A DNA stretch of 64,000 bases from Conservatibacter flavescens. GTDB taxonomy: Bacteria > Pseudomonadota > Gammaproteobacteria > Enterobacterales > Pasteurellaceae. Below are positions 22,245 through 32,178 of this stretch, one piece after another; the first letter of the stretch is position 1, and each line of letters begins with the position of its first letter. The notes below the pieces were generated by a model. It saw nothing but the letters and a program-made list of their open reading frames with translations, had not been told where the DNA came from and made no database searches. The stretch is taken from the NCBI RefSeq assembly GCF_002795425.1, contig NZ_PHHA01000009.1, forward strand, positions 43,833 through 107,832, written 5' to 3'. Made by a program: the position numbers and the translations under genes.

Positions 22245-22850
22245 ATGTTAATCAAAAAAATGCAACGTTTTTCCCTTATTTCAATTGCGGCAGCAAGCCT
22301 ATTTTTAACAGCTTGTCAAAGCCCAACGAGTAACACGATTACCTTTACTCCTCCTGCACCAACCGCACAATTTAATACCGCTAACCAAAATAGCGCTTTA
22401 CTCAATGTCTTTGCTCGAGATCTTAGAGCACAGCCTGAAATCTCTAGCTATACGAGTGGAGGCTCAGTAATAAAGCTGACCGCTTCTCCTAGTGTAAGCC
22501 AATTATTTCAGCAAGTTGTACAACAAGATCTTAATAGTAAGGGCTTCCGCATTGCGCCACCATCAAATGCCAACGCAAATATCGCGGTCAATGTAAAAGA
22601 TTTTTATGCAAAAGTAGAGCAAGGCGACTTACGTTACAAAATCAGTAGCAATATTCAACTAGAAATTCAAGTACAAGGCAGTGCAGGCCAATACACTAAA
22701 AATATTGGTGCGACCCGCACACAGGAAGGCGCATTTTCAGCGAAAAAACCTGAAATACAAAAAGTGTTAACTGAAACAGTCAATGAAGTGATTCAGGCCA
22801 TTTATCAAGATCAAGAAATTAGCCAAGCTATTCATCAATATGCACGTTAA
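22245..22850 (+). CDS. yajG: YajG family lipoprotein
   Basis: Outer-membrane-type lipoprotein of 201 residues. I start it at MLIKKMQRFSL (22245), preceded by GGAG at a good distance; a 16-codon upstream extension would spoil the signal peptide. Lipobox LTAC with lipidated Cys24. The mature part has the YajG pattern (FNTANQNSALLNVFARD, VKDFYAKVEQGDLRY). Function is unknown in the family. Located next to bolA as in E. coli and followed by its own terminator. Confidence 0.9.
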   Translation: MLIKKMQRFSLISIAAASLFLTACQSPTSNTITFTPPAPTAQFNTANQNSALLNVFARDLRAQPEISSYTSGGSVIKLTASPSVSQLFQQVVQQDLNSKGFRIAPPSNANANIAVNVKDFYAKVEQGDLRYKISSNIQLEIQVQGSAGQYTKNIGATRTQEGAFSAKKPEIQKVLTETVNEVIQAIYQDQEISQAIHQYAR

Positions 22851-22900
22851 TTGCTAAATCCTTGATAAAAATTAAGCTATATCAGCTTATCTAAAAAAGT

Positions 22901-22926
22901 GCGGACATAATTGTCCGCTTTTTTTT
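22901..22926 (+). terminator. Rho-independent terminator of yajG
   Basis: GCGGACA/TGTCCGC stem with a 4-nt loop followed by eight T residues. The upstream arm is preceded by a near-miss uptake sequence (AAGTGCGGA). Confidence 0.92.
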
Positions 22927-22935
22927 CGAGATAAG

Positions 22936-22963
22936 AAAAAAGCCACTAAATACTTAGTGGCTT
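22936..22963 (-). terminator. Terminator of the tRNA-Phe/tRNA-Asn transcript
   Basis: Ten-base-pair stem AAGCCACTAA/TTAGTGGCTT with a 4-nt loop; on the minus strand it is followed by TTTTTT. It lies 9 nt beyond the tRNA-Asn CCA end. Confidence 0.92.
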
Positions 22964-22972
22964 CTTAGAATT

Positions 22973-23048
22973 TGGCTCCTCCTGCTGGACTTGAACCAGC
23001 GACATATGGATTAACAGTCCACCGTTCTACCGACTGAACTAAGGAGGA
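22973..23048 (-). tRNA. tRNA-Asn (anticodon GTT)
   Basis: 76 nt including encoded CCA. The acceptor stem pairs TCCTCCT with AGGAGGA, the discriminator is G, the D arm contains AGTCGGTAGA, the anticodon loop is CTGTTAATC and the T arm is intact (GCTGGTTCAAGTCCAGC). It follows tRNA-Phe by 4 nt and is co-transcribed with it. Confidence 0.97.
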
Positions 23049-23052
23049 ATAG

Positions 23053-23128
23053 TGGTGCCTCGAGGCGGAATCGAACCACCGACACGGGGATTTTCAATCC
23101 CCTGCTCTACCGACTGAGCTATCGAGGC
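23053..23128 (-). tRNA. tRNA-Phe (anticodon GAA)
   Basis: 76 nt with encoded CCA. Acceptor stem GCCTCGA/TCGAGGC, D arm AGCTCAGTCGGTAGAGC, anticodon loop TTGAAAA inside a GGGGA/TCCCC stem, and T arm CGGTGGTTCGATTCCGCC. First gene of a two-tRNA transcript. The 136 nt upstream, before the mltC stop, holds its promoter and no gene. Confidence 0.97.
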
Positions 23129-23264
23129 AACTCATCAGTGGTGCGTATTAAACGTTTTTTTCGCTTTTAAGTCAACACCTAATTTTAAAAAAAACACACT
23201 TTTCTTGTTAATTGCATGCTTTCTATGCAAAAAGAACAGTTTTAATACGCTTTTCGCTTATAAA

Positions 23265-24338
23265 TTAACGTCTCACCCGATAACTTTTTTGCGCTTTATC
23301 CACTTTGATCAAATAATTTCTCGCCTGTGAAGATGGATGCGCTGTCGTTAAAATACGATACACTTGTTCAGGATATAAGCGATTAATCGCATCAATTGCA
23401 GCAAAACGATCGGCATCAAAAACACGTAATACGGCTCCAGCACCACTATTATAAGCTGAAATCATCGCAAAACGCTTAGATGTCGGATTCGTGATACCAT
23501 CTAGATATTTATTTTGCAAAATCCACAAATAATGGGCCCCAGCATCTATATTTTTCGCTGGGTCAAATAAATAACTTTTCGACGGTTGTCCTGCCATTCC
23601 TTTTTCGCGGAAAATATCACGTCCCGCAGTATGTGGCACAACTTGCATTAACCCCATTGCATTCGCATAACTAATTGCGTATGGGTTAAAACTCGATTCA
23701 GTTTCCATAATCCCTAAAATCAAGCTTTCATCTAATCCATAACGTCTCGCCGCTGTACGTATCATAGGTAAATATTTCTGTGCCCGTACTGCCACATGGT
23801 TTGCAATCATAGGAATAGAAACAAATTGCACCATATTCCCATTAGCTAAACGCCGAGTTTGTAGCTTATTCTGCACTAAGTAGGTCGCAAAATTACTTGC
23901 CACTGAGACATTCGGAATCGAAGCGCCAAGATGATCCACCACTTGTCCCATCAAGAACGGGCGTGAACTAATCGGCACATCGCCATCGGCAAACAAATCA
24001 ATACCATTGGCATCAGATCCCATTAATAGTGTATGAACAATCGCATTATGCAAACGTGCCGTATCGGTTTGAGTTTCAATAGTGATTAACCCTTCATCAA
24101 AGCTTACATGGCTACGGGTATGATAACGGTCGGTATATTTCACATAATCTTTACGGCTAGCAACAAGTAACTCATTGACTCCCCAAATACGGTCAATATT
24201 ATGAGAGAATTGCCCCGTTAAAATATCCAGCCCTCGTGTATCTTTTACAAAGGCTTCATCAAATTGGTTACTTGCTTTGTTAGAAGAACCACAAGCAAAT
24301 AGAAAAGGGATAATAGCTAATACAAAATATTTTTTCAT
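23265..24338 (-). CDS. mltC: Membrane-bound lytic murein transglycosylase C
   Basis: Outer-membrane lipoprotein (lipobox LFAC, Cys16) of 357 residues that cleaves glycan strands to 1,6-anhydromuropeptides. The N-terminal DUF3393-type domain ([20 protein letters not shown]) is followed by a SLT domain with catalytic Glu in [15 protein letters not shown], then AMGLMQVVP and [15 protein letters not shown]. Third gene after mutY and yggX, matching the E. coli order mutY-yggX-mltC. Confidence 0.97.
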   Translation of the reverse strand: MKKYFVLAIIPFLFACGSSNKASNQFDEAFVKDTRGLDILTGQFSHNIDRIWGVNELLVASRKDYVKYTDRYHTRSHVSFDEGLITIETQTDTARLHNAIVHTLLMGSDANGIDLFADGDVPISSRPFLMGQVVDHLGASIPNVSVASNFATYLVQNKLQTRRLANGNMVQFVSIPMIANHVAVRAQKYLPMIRTAARRYGLDESLILGIMETESSFNPYAISYANAMGLMQVVPHTAGRDIFREKGMAGQPSKSYLFDPAKNIDAGAHYLWILQNKYLDGITNPTSKRFAMISAYNSGAGAVLRVFDADRFAAIDAINRLYPEQVYRILTTAHPSSQARNYLIKVDKAQKSYRVRR

Positions 24339-24344
24339 GGCGCA

Positions 24345-24617
24345 TTATTCTGATGGTGGAACATAGCCTTCAATGTGTACATCTTTACCTTCAAACAAAA
24401 AATTCACCATTTCTTGTTCTAATAATTGGCGATGTTCTACATTCATCATATTCAGTTTCTTTTCATTAACTAGCATAGTTTGTTTTTTTATCCACTCCGC
24501 CCATGCTTGTTTACTTATAGAATCAAAAATACGTTTGCCTAATTCACCTGGATAAAGTTGAAAATCTAGCCCTTCAGCCTCTTTTTTTAAATATTCACAA
24601 AATACTATTCTCGCCAT
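24345..24617 (-). CDS. Probable Fe(2+)-trafficking protein YggX
   Basis: 90-residue oxidative-damage protection protein. The N-terminus [19 protein letters not shown] carries the conserved Cys7, and [19 protein letters not shown] is typical. In Salmonella and E. coli, YggX limits iron-driven damage and supports Fe-S repair. Here it lies between mutY, which has an Fe-S cluster, and mltC: 6 nt from mltC and 46 nt from mutY, so probably one operon. Confidence 0.95.
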   Translation of the reverse strand: MARIVFCEYLKKEAEGLDFQLYPGELGKRIFDSISKQAWAEWIKKQTMLVNEKKLNMMNVEHRQLLEQEMVNFLFEGKDVHIEGYVPPSE

Positions 24618-24663
24618 AACGTTTCCCTTTTATTTCATTTCAATAAAATTGGACATGCCAAAT

Positions 24664-25782
24664 TTACGCAAGTTTCATTTTTTCAAATTGTAGTAACAAA
24701 TTTTTTACTGGTGTTGCTAAACCAATTTGTTCTGTCGCTTGTGGATCATACCAATATTTAGCCACACTTGATACACTAGATTCATATTTCACCGCATTTT
24801 CTTGTACTTTTTTCCAATCCGTTTTATCCACATCCTGCCATTGCATATTCATATCTGCATAAATAGGATAAATATCCAAATGAAAATGGCTAAATGTATG
24901 ACGAAAACTTGGCCATTCTTGATAAAGCGAAATATGTTGTGAGCTTAAATAAGCTAATAGCGCTTCCTGAGTTTCAAATTGAGGAAAACAATACAATCCT
25001 CCCCAAATGCCCGAATTTTCTCGTTTTTCTAAATACACTTTACTATTTTTAGATAGGATCAAGAAATAGCTTTGGCGTACCGGTAATACCTTTTTAGGTT
25101 TCTTCGCAGGATAAGCCTGCCAATTATTTTCAGCACAGGCCTGACATTGAAAACTCAACGGACATAATTCACATTTTGGCTTAGAACGCGTGCAGACCAT
25201 CGCACCTAAATCCATCATCGCCTGATTAAAATCAGCCACTCTCTCTGTTGGTGTCACTTCCTCACTCAAGATCCAAAGCTGATTTTCGACTTTTTTCTCA
25301 CCAGGCCAACCACTCACTGCAAAATAACGAGATAAAACCCGTTTTACATTCCCATCTAAAATAGGATACGGTGCGTTAAGACAAGAAGATAAAATTGCAC
25401 CCGCTGTGCTTCGCCCAATACCGGTTAACCCCAACACATCATCGAATGTTGTTGGAAACTCCCCATGAAACTTATCACGAATTGTTTGAGCGGCTTTATG
25501 TAAATTACGCGCCCTAGCATAATAACCTAACCCCGTCCACAAATGTAATACTTCATCAAGAGGTGCATTAGCCAATGCCATCACATTAGGGAATGTACTG
25601 ATAAATCTTTCAAAATAAGGTATCACCGTTGCCACTTGCGTTTGTTGCAGCATAACCTCAGATAACCATACCTTATACAGTGTTTTATGCTGTTGCCATG
25701 GTAAATGCTTACGACCAAATTTATCGTACCAAGCTAATACGGCTGAAGCAAAAGGTGCTGTGGGAGAAGATTGTGCAAGCAT
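24664..25782 (-). CDS. mutY: A/G-specific adenine DNA glycosylase MutY
   Basis: Removes adenine mispaired with 8-oxoguanine. 372 residues: catalytic Glu in [12 protein letters not shown], helix-hairpin-helix [14 protein letters not shown] with the following catalytic Asp ([13 protein letters not shown]), and the [4Fe-4S] loop Cys-x6-Cys-x2-Cys-x5-Cys in [17 protein letters not shown]. The C-terminal NUDIX-like domain, which recognises 8-oxoG, begins near residue 240. First gene of mutY-yggX-mltC; divergent from trmB. Confidence 0.98.
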   Translation of the reverse strand: MLAQSSPTAPFASAVLAWYDKFGRKHLPWQQHKTLYKVWLSEVMLQQTQVATVIPYFERFISTFPNVMALANAPLDEVLHLWTGLGYYARARNLHKAAQTIRDKFHGEFPTTFDDVLGLTGIGRSTAGAILSSCLNAPYPILDGNVKRVLSRYFAVSGWPGEKKVENQLWILSEEVTPTERVADFNQAMMDLGAMVCTRSKPKCELCPLSFQCQACAENNWQAYPAKKPKKVLPVRQSYFLILSKNSKVYLEKRENSGIWGGLYCFPQFETQEALLAYLSSQHISLYQEWPSFRHTFSHFHLDIYPIYADMNMQWQDVDKTDWKKVQENAVKYESSVSSVAKYWYDPQATEQIGLATPVKNLLLQFEKMKLA

Positions 25783-25921
25783 AACTATTCAAAACGGCGG
25801 TTAATTTTATCGTAGTTTAACATGAATAAATAACCGGATAAACCGCCCCAATTTTGTAATTTCTGCATAAAAATCGTATAATCAGCTTTTAATTTTTATC
25901 GTAATAATAAATGAAATTAAT

Positions 25922-26671
25922 ATGTCTGAAACTCAATCAACATTTGCAGAACATAAACGCAAAACGGTAGAAACAGCTGAATTTACTGAAGATGGCCGCT
26001 ATAAACGCAAAATTCGCAGTTTTGTGTTACGTACAGGACGATTAAGTGATTTTCAAAAAAATGCAATGAATGAGAACTGGACGGAATATGGCTTAGAATA
26101 CCAAAAAACACCCTTCGATTTTGTTGAAATTTTTGGCAACCATAATCCCGTTATTTTAGAAATTGGGTTTGGTATGGGGAAATCCCTAGTGGAAATGGCA
26201 AAGCAAAACCCAAATAAAAATTATGTGGGTATTGAAGTTCATACGCCTGGTGTTGGTGCTTGCATTGCCTATGCAGTAGAAAAAAATGTCAAAAACCTAC
26301 GCGTAATATGCCATGATGCGACCGAAATTTTACGCGATTGTATCGCAGATAACGCCCTTAGTGGTTTACAACTATTTTTCCCTGATCCTTGGCACAAAGC
26401 CAAACATCATAAAAGACGGATTGTTCAACCGCACTTTATTGCAAATATTGTCAAACGCCTACAAGTAGGTGGCTTTATTCATATGGCTACAGATTGGGAA
26501 AATTATGCGGAACATATGTTAGAAGTATTAAAAAATACCCATGAATTACGCAATACTTCAGCAGACAACAATTATATTCCTCGTCCAGATTTTCGACCAC
26601 TCACAAAATTTGAACAGCGCGGCCATCGTTTAGGTCACGGTGTTTGGGATTTATATTTTATTAAAAATTAA
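25922..26671 (+). CDS. trmB: tRNA (guanine-N7)-methyltransferase TrmB
   Basis: Makes m7G46 in tRNA variable loops from S-adenosylmethionine. 249 residues with SAM motif [15 protein letters not shown], the catalytic and binding stretch [19 protein letters not shown], and C-terminal [17 protein letters not shown]. It is divergent from mutY and 19 nt before yggL, as in E. coli. An uptake sequence lies inside the gene (26428-26436). Confidence 0.98.
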   Translation: MSETQSTFAEHKRKTVETAEFTEDGRYKRKIRSFVLRTGRLSDFQKNAMNENWTEYGLEYQKTPFDFVEIFGNHNPVILEIGFGMGKSLVEMAKQNPNKNYVGIEVHTPGVGACIAYAVEKNVKNLRVICHDATEILRDCIADNALSGLQLFFPDPWHKAKHHKRRIVQPHFIANIVKRLQVGGFIHMATDWENYAEHMLEVLKNTHELRNTSADNNYIPRPDFRPLTKFEQRGHRLGHGVWDLYFIKN

Positions 26672-26690
26672 CTAACAAGAGGATCATATT

Positions 26691-27035
26691 ATGGCGATTA
26701 AACGTAACCAAAGACAACGCAAAAAAATGCATTTAGCCGAATTCCAAGAGCTTGGCTTCCTCGTGAATTGGCAATTTGCAGCAGGTACTGATATTGACAC
26801 CATAGACGACGTTGTTGAGCGTTTTATCCGTGAAGTTATTCAGCCAAATGGTTTGGCTTACGAAGGTAGTGGCTATTTACACTGGGAAGGTTTAGTCTGC
26901 CTTGAAAAAGTAGGGAAATGTGATGAAAGCCACCGTGAGCTAGTCAAAAAATGGTTAGAAAACAACGGACTACAACAAATTGAAATTAGCGAATTATTTG
27001 ATATTTGGTGGGATTATCCAACCAAATTTGAATAA
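26691..27035 (+). CDS. YggL family 50S ribosome-binding protein
   Basis: 114-residue protein of the DUF469/YggL family (MAIKRNQRQRKKMHLAEFQE, GSGYLHWEGLVCLE). In E. coli, YggL associates with the 50S subunit; its role is not settled. A strong AGAGGA ribosome-binding sequence precedes the ATG. Co-transcribed with trmB and ends at a two-sided hairpin shared with the convergent hemW. Confidence 0.93.
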   Translation: MAIKRNQRQRKKMHLAEFQELGFLVNWQFAAGTDIDTIDDVVERFIREVIQPNGLAYEGSGYLHWEGLVCLEKVGKCDESHRELVKKWLENNGLQQIEISELFDIWWDYPTKFE

Positions 27036-27044
27036 GATTTTCTA

Positions 27045-27062
27045 TGGGCGGGTATCCGCCCA
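27045..27062. terminator. Hairpin between convergent yggL and hemW
   Basis: Seven-base-pair GC-rich stem TGGGCGG/CCGCCCA with a GTAT loop. It is only 2 nt from the hemW stop. T-runs are short, so termination strength is uncertain. Confidence 0.7.
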
Positions 27063-27063
27063 A

Positions 27064-28236
27064 TTAATCGACTAAAAACCGCTCAAGTAGCGTATTCAAA
27101 AATAACTTACCATGTTCTGTAATCTGCCAAGTGCGGTCGGTTTCAAGCAAATATTTTTGCCCTACGGCCCAATCAATATCTTGTCGAATAGCTGAAAGTG
27201 GTAAACCCGTTAAGCATTCAAATTCCATTTTGGGCACGGCTTCTAATAAGCGAAAGCGATTCATAAAAAACTCAAATGGCCGATCAGCAATTGTTACTTC
27301 TTTCTGCTCATATAAATATTCGCCTCGCATATAACCGCGTGGATGTTTAGTTTTACTATAACGAATGATCTTACCATTCTCAAAACTCAATTTACCATGA
27401 GCGCCACAACCGATAGCTAAATAATCACCAAAACGCCAATAATTTAAATTATGCTTACATTGATAACCAGGCTTTGCATAGGCGGAAGTCTCATACTGTA
27501 TATAACCGGCCATCGTCAATAACTGATGTCCTTGCTCAAAAATATCCCATAAATCATCATCGTCCGGCAACTTAGGCGGACGAGAAGCAAATAAAGTATT
27601 CGGTTCGATAGTTAACTGGTACCAAGATAAATGGGGTGGTTCAAGTAAAATCGCCTGTTTTAAATCATCTAACGCTTGCTCAACGGTCTGATTTGGTAAA
27701 CCGTGCATTAAATCAATATTAAAGCTAGTTAGATTATGGGGTGTCTTATTTTCCATTAAACTTCGTGCAAAACCAACCGCACTTTTGGCTTCTTGGCTAT
27801 CATGAATACGACCTAATACGCGTAATTTCTCATTATCAAAGCTCTGAACCCCCATCGAAATTCGTGTGACTCCAGCTTTCGCAAAGCCTTTAAAACGCTC
27901 AGCCTCTACAGTTCCCGGATTGGCTTCCAACGTAATTTCAATATCCTCCGAAAAAGGGATAACCTGTTGAATCTGCTGTAATAAAAACTCAATACCTTGA
28001 GCGGAAAACAAACTCGGTGTACCACCACCAATAAAAATGGAGTGTAGTGGTCTCTGTTGAATACTCTCCCTGAAGTGTGTCAAATCTTGCAAGAGATCGG
28101 CTAATAAATGTTGCACATACTCTTGCTCGGGGATTTCCCCTCGTTGCCCATGAGAATTGAAATCGCAATATGGGCATTTTTGTACACACCATGGAATATG
28201 AATATAGAGGCTTAAAGGTGGTAATGTTAATTTCAA
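27064..28236 (-). CDS. hemW: Radical SAM family heme chaperone HemW
   Basis: 390 residues. The radical-SAM cluster motif CxxxCxxC is in YIHIPWCVQKCPYCDFNSHG (within 20 residues), followed by SIFIGGGTPSLF and ISMGVQSF. HemW resembles coproporphyrinogen dehydrogenase HemN but binds heme and inserts it into acceptor proteins; the N-terminal length fits HemW rather than HemN. Its start codon follows the rdgB stop directly, as in many gammaproteobacteria. Two uptake sequences lie within (27129-27137, 27776-27784). Confidence 0.96.
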   Translation of the reverse strand: MKLTLPPLSLYIHIPWCVQKCPYCDFNSHGQRGEIPEQEYVQHLLADLLQDLTHFRESIQQRPLHSIFIGGGTPSLFSAQGIEFLLQQIQQVIPFSEDIEITLEANPGTVEAERFKGFAKAGVTRISMGVQSFDNEKLRVLGRIHDSQEAKSAVGFARSLMENKTPHNLTSFNIDLMHGLPNQTVEQALDDLKQAILLEPPHLSWYQLTIEPNTLFASRPPKLPDDDDLWDIFEQGHQLLTMAGYIQYETSAYAKPGYQCKHNLNYWRFGDYLAIGCGAHGKLSFENGKIIRYSKTKHPRGYMRGEYLYEQKEVTIADRPFEFFMNRFRLLEAVPKMEFECLTGLPLSAIRQDIDWAVGQKYLLETDRTWQITEHGKLFLNTLLERFLVD

Positions 28237-28833
28237 TTATGCACCCAATTTTTGTTTTAACACCGCTAATGCTCGCGCACGATGAGAAATTTTCTTTTTC
28301 TCTCCGGTTTCTAATTCCGCAAAAGTACAATTCACTTCTGGGCTAAAAAATAAACTATCATAACCAAACCCATTTTCGCCTTTTTCGGCTAAACCAATCT
28401 CACCATAGCATTCTCCCTCTGCAATAATCGGAGATGGATCGGTTTCGTGTTGCAGTAGAACAATACAGCTGACAAACTTAGCTTGACGTTGCTCTCCTGA
28501 AAGTGCGGTCATTTTTTGTAATAATTTTTGACGATTACTTTCATCCGCATTTTCATCAACACCCGCATAACGAGCGGAATATAATCCAGGTTCACCTCCT
28601 AACGCCGGCACAACCAAGCCGGAATCATCAGCAATTGCCGGTAATCCTGACAATTTTGCCGCATAACGCGCTTTCAAAAGTGCATTTTCTACAAAGGTCA
28701 ATCCTGTCTCTTCTGGACTTTCAATACCTAATTCTGTTTGCGCAACAACTTCAAAGCCAAAATTAGCCAACACATCGGCCATTTCTTTCACTTTACCTAG
28801 ATTGCCTGTTGCCAATACGATTTTTTGCTTCAT
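28237..28833 (-). CDS. rdgB: dITP/XTP pyrophosphatase RdgB
   Basis: Hydrolyses non-canonical purine triphosphates (dITP, XTP) to keep them out of DNA and RNA. I start it at [14 protein letters not shown] (28833), with GAGG suitably upstream; six extra codons before it look spurious. Motifs [35 protein letters not shown] and [12 protein letters not shown] are intact in 198 residues. Abuts hemW. An uptake sequence lies inside (28501-28509). Confidence 0.97.
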   Translation of the reverse strand: MKQKIVLATGNLGKVKEMADVLANFGFEVVAQTELGIESPEETGLTFVENALLKARYAAKLSGLPAIADDSGLVVPALGGEPGLYSARYAGVDENADESNRQKLLQKMTALSGEQRQAKFVSCIVLLQHETDPSPIIAEGECYGEIGLAEKGENGFGYDSLFFSPEVNCTFAELETGEKKKISHRARALAVLKQKLGA

Positions 28834-28893
28834 CAAAACCTCATCTATCACTGCTAAACGCTATTTAACCACTTTTTAAAAGCTTAATTAAAT

Positions 28894-28917
28894 AACCTAG
28901 CACCATCGTGCTAGGTT
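28894..28917 (-). terminator. Terminator-like hairpin after comEA
   Basis: Perfect 10-base-pair stem AACCTAGCAC/GTGCTAGGTT with a 4-nt loop; on the minus strand it is followed by ATTTAATT. It lies 41 nt beyond the comEA stop. Confidence 0.75.
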
Positions 28918-28957
28918 GCACTATAACGTCAGTTTAACATACTCACGATAGATTCAA

Positions 28958-29287
28958 CTAAAACAAAATGCGATCTTTATTTTTATCTAAAGTTGCCTTA
29001 CCAAAACCTTGCACTTCGAGTAACTGTTCTGCTGCCGTGAATGGGCCATTTTTCTCACGATATTCTACTATCGTTTCCGCTTTTTTCTGGCCAATGCCAA
29101 CCAGTACACGTTGTAATTCACTCGCTGTCGCAGTATTGATATTCACTTTATCACTCGCCAATACCACTTTGGTTGCTTCGCTCGCACTTTCTGCTTGTGT
29201 CGCAGGTTCATTTGCATACAGTATAGAACTTGAAAACAACAAACCTGCACAAAGCAACGCTTGAGACACTTTTTTGACTAATTTCAT
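28958..29287 (-). CDS. ComEA-family helix-hairpin-helix competence protein
   Basis: Secreted DNA-binding protein needed for DNA uptake in naturally competent Pasteurellaceae (ComE1 in H. influenzae). 109 residues with a signal peptide (MKLVKKVSQALLCAGLLFSS, cleavage likely after LYA) and a C-terminal double helix-hairpin-helix: VNINTATASELQRVLVGIG and QLLEVQGFGKATLDKN. An adjacent ATG at 29290 is possible, but AAGGA is spaced better for 29287. Its presence agrees with the many uptake sequences in the window. Confidence 0.93.
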   Translation of the reverse strand: MKLVKKVSQALLCAGLLFSSSILYANEPATQAESASEATKVVLASDKVNINTATASELQRVLVGIGQKKAETIVEYREKNGPFTAAEQLLEVQGFGKATLDKNKDRILF

Positions 29288-29509
29288 CATTTTTTCCTTC
29301 TCAAATAGAATAAACATTTGTTGATACCATACCAACGATTCCATTGTGAATACGGTATACTCATAACAGCAAAATATTTATTATTTGTTGCCTTTAATTC
29401 GCGATCGCCATCGCAAAATAACAAAAAACATAATGAAAATTAACAAAAAATATTTCAAAAATTTGACCGCACTTCGTTATAATCTCCACAATAGCCTTAA
29501 GGAGTATGT

Positions 29510-30100
29510 ATGTCTGATATGATTGAAACGCACCCTTTCCCACCTGTTTTACCGCCTCACGCAACCGTAATGATGATGGGCACATTCCCCCCAAAATCAG
29601 AAAAACGCTGCATGGAATTCCACTATCCTAATTTCCAAAATGATATGTGGCGTATCTATGGATTAGTCTTTTTCAATGATGCACAATATTTTCAAATACC
29701 AAATGAGAAACGCTTTGATCCTGATAAAATCCGCCATTTTTTAATGGAACGAGGAATAGCTTCCTGCCCTACGGTAATAAAAGCCATTCGCGAACAAAAC
29801 AATGCTTCTGACAAATTTTTAAAAATAGTCGAAGTTGTAGATTTAGAAAAAATTCTCGCCCAAGTGCCAAATTGCAAATGGATCTTTACAACAGGCGGAA
29901 AAGCAACAGAAGCCTTATTTAGCTTGTTGCCTGATATACCTCTAAAAGAACCAAAAACAAATGAATATATTGATTTTCCCTTTCCAAATCATCATTTAAA
30001 ACTCTATCGAGTGCCGTCTACTTCTAGAGCTTACCCTCTCAGTTTAGCCAAAAAAGCCGAAGCCTATCGTCACTTCTTTCAATTAGCTGGCATATTGTGA
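29510..30100 (+). CDS. Uracil-DNA glycosylase superfamily protein
   Basis: 196-residue protein with the UDG-superfamily layout: an N-terminal motif in MMMGTFPPKSEKRCMEFHYP, and a C-terminal motif in YRVPSTSRAYPLSLAKK where Mug/UDG proteins have their second active-site loop. It most resembles the DNA glycosylase group found as hypothetical proteins in Haemophilus. Substrate is not established. The next gene starts at its stop codon, suggesting a two-gene operon ending before glyQ. Its upstream region carries an uptake sequence (29466-29474). Confidence 0.75.
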   Translation: MSDMIETHPFPPVLPPHATVMMMGTFPPKSEKRCMEFHYPNFQNDMWRIYGLVFFNDAQYFQIPNEKRFDPDKIRHFLMERGIASCPTVIKAIREQNNASDKFLKIVEVVDLEKILAQVPNCKWIFTTGGKATEALFSLLPDIPLKEPKTNEYIDFPFPNHHLKLYRVPSTSRAYPLSLAKKAEAYRHFFQLAGIL

Positions 30101-30111
30101 GGAAAATTGAC

Positions 30112-31164
30112 ATGCTCACCGAACAACTCTTCCAGAAAGCTCATATGAATATTCAGAAGCTGCTCTCCTTTGGATTTGTCTCAACCCCTCAAGGCTATGA
30201 ATATAGTCGACTCATTTTAGCTGGTGATTTTCGGGTTGATATTTCAATCTCCACTGATGGAAAAGTAGAAAGTCAAGTTTTCGATTTAATGACCGAAAAT
30301 GAGTATGCAAATATTCATATCAAGGACCAACAGGGCGCGTTCGTTAACCAAGTTAGAGAAGCCTATTTCTCAGTATTAAAAGAAATATTAACCCATTGCT
30401 TTCACGTAGATTATTTTCATTCTGCACAAGCTAATCGGCTAGCCCAATCTTTTGCAAAACAATACGACAGTCGCCCATACTTCCCTTGGGAAAAACACCC
30501 TAATTTTGCTGTTTTCAAACATGAGAATAATCAAAAATGGTATGCGTTAATCATGAATTTAGATAGAAGTAAATTGATTCCGAAAAGCAAAGGCGAGGTC
30601 AATGTACTCAATTTGAAACTAAATTCGGCTCAAATTCCAACATACTTAAATGAAGTCGGTATTTACCCAGCCTACCACATGAATAAAAAAAATTGGATCA
30701 GTATTATTTTAGATGACACACTTTCAGACGAACATATTTTGCAGCTTGCTGAACAAAGTTACCAACTCACTGCCAATAAAACGAAAAAAACAGGCAAAAT
30801 CACAGAATGGTTAATTCCGGCCAATCCAAAATATTTTGACGTAGAGCAGGCATTCAGTGAACAGACAGAATTAACTTGGAAACAAAGCACTCATATTCAT
30901 ATAGGTGATATTATTTATATGTATGTGGGCGCGCCCCGCTCGGCAATTATGTTTAAATGTGAGGTACTTGCCATCAATTTGCCAAATACGCACAAAAATC
31001 AACACGTCAACATTCAAAAACGCATGAAAATTCGTTTACTGCAAAGCTATTCACCGCACTTATTTCCATTTAGCAAGCTCAAAGAATTCCAAGTAAATGC
31101 CGTACGAGGCCCTCGTAGTATGCCTAGTGAATTAAGCCAATACATTGCCCAAACCGCCCCCTAA
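30112..31164 (+). CDS. MmcQ/YjbR family protein with C-terminal EVE/PUA-like domain
   Basis: About 350 residues. The YjbR-like part (residues about 120-220) shows PYFPWEKHPNFAVFKHENN and KWYALIMNLDRSKL. The C-terminal part (EWLIPANPKYFDVEQAF, IHIGDIIYMYVGAPRSAIMF, RGPRSMPSELSQYI) resembles an EVE/PUA-like domain, a fold that reads modified bases. I place the start at ATG 30112; a GTG at 30097, overlapping the previous stop, would add five residues. Function unknown; pairing with a DNA-glycosylase-like gene hints at nucleic-acid modification or repair. Confidence 0.75.
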   Translation: MLTEQLFQKAHMNIQKLLSFGFVSTPQGYEYSRLILAGDFRVDISISTDGKVESQVFDLMTENEYANIHIKDQQGAFVNQVREAYFSVLKEILTHCFHVDYFHSAQANRLAQSFAKQYDSRPYFPWEKHPNFAVFKHENNQKWYALIMNLDRSKLIPKSKGEVNVLNLKLNSAQIPTYLNEVGIYPAYHMNKKNWISIILDDTLSDEHILQLAEQSYQLTANKTKKTGKITEWLIPANPKYFDVEQAFSEQTELTWKQSTHIHIGDIIYMYVGAPRSAIMFKCEVLAINLPNTHKNQHVNIQKRMKIRLLQSYSPHLFPFSKLKEFQVNAVRGPRSMPSELSQYIAQTAP

Positions 31165-31173
31165 AAGGGCGGT
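31153..31173 (+). terminator. Hairpin overlapping the end of the MmcQ/EVE gene
   Basis: ACCGCCC/GGGCGGT stem with a 7-nt loop covering the stop codon, then an AT-rich stretch that includes TTTTTTT 12 nt later. A TATAAT hexamer at 31194-31199 just downstream is a likely -10 element for glyQ, so this probably separates the two units. Confidence 0.6.
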
Positions 31174-31238
31174 ACAAATTTTGATTTTTTTGCTATAATT
31201 AATCATATTTTCTTCCTTACACATCAAGTTAAATTATT

Positions 31239-32147
31239 ATGGATACAAAATTCAATGTAAAAACCTTTCAAGGTATGATTTTAGCCCTACAAGACTACTG
31301 GGCAAATGTTGGCTGCACCATCGTACAACCCTTTGATATGGAAGTCGGGGCGGGTACAAGCCACCCGATGACCGCATTGCGTGCGTTAGGCCCTGAACCG
31401 ATGGCATTCGCTTATGTGCAACCATCTCGCCGCCCGACAGACGGTCGCTACGGTGAGAACCCAAACCGCTTGCAACATTACTACCAGTTCCAAGTGGTGA
31501 TTAAACCTTCACCCGACAACATCCAAGAACTCTATCTTGGCTCACTAAAAATGCTCGGTTTCGACCCAACCGTCCACGATATTCGCTTCGTGGAAGATAA
31601 CTGGGAAAACCCAACATTAGGGGCGTGGGGCTTAGGTTGGGAAGTATGGCTCAACGGAATGGAAGTTACCCAATTCACCTATTTCCAACAAGTCGGTGGT
31701 TTAGAGTGTAAACCTGTTACGGGCGAAGTTACCTACGGTTTAGAACGTTTAGCGATGTATATTCAAGGTGTGGATAGCGTATATGACTTAGTTTGGTCTG
31801 ACGGTCCATTAGGCAAAACCACCTATGGCGATGTATTCCATCAAAACGAAGTGGAACAATCTACCTACAATTTTGAATACGCCGATGTGGATTTCCTCTT
31901 TAAAGCCTTTGAACAATACGAAAAAGAGGCAACAGAATTACTGGCACTCGAAAAACCATTACCATTGCCGGCTTATGAACGCATCTTAAAAGCGGCTCAC
32001 AGCTTCAATATGCTTGACGCTCGCAAAGCCATCTCGGTAACTGAACGCCAACGTTATATCCTGCGTATCCGCACCCTCACGAAAGGAGTAGCCGAAGCCT
32101 ACTACGCCAGCCGTGAAGCGTTAGGGTTTCCGGGGTGTAAAAAATAA
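31239..32147 (+). CDS. glyQ: Glycyl-tRNA synthetase alpha subunit
   Basis: Catalytic class II subunit of the bacterial alpha2-beta2 glycyl-tRNA synthetase, charging tRNA-Gly. 302 residues from [20 protein letters not shown] onward, with the class II motif 2 region ([20 protein letters not shown]) and motif 3 region ([15 protein letters not shown]). Its partner glyS normally lies close downstream; here it begins 23.6 kb away at 55730, beyond an accessory island. The final residues ([15 protein letters not shown]) look complete. Confidence 0.99.
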   Translation: MDTKFNVKTFQGMILALQDYWANVGCTIVQPFDMEVGAGTSHPMTALRALGPEPMAFAYVQPSRRPTDGRYGENPNRLQHYYQFQVVIKPSPDNIQELYLGSLKMLGFDPTVHDIRFVEDNWENPTLGAWGLGWEVWLNGMEVTQFTYFQQVGGLECKPVTGEVTYGLERLAMYIQGVDSVYDLVWSDGPLGKTTYGDVFHQNEVEQSTYNFEYADVDFLFKAFEQYEKEATELLALEKPLPLPAYERILKAAHSFNMLDARKAISVTERQRYILRIRTLTKGVAEAYYASREALGFPGCKK

Positions 32148-32178
32148 CGAAAATTTGACCGCTCTTTGAGGAGGTATA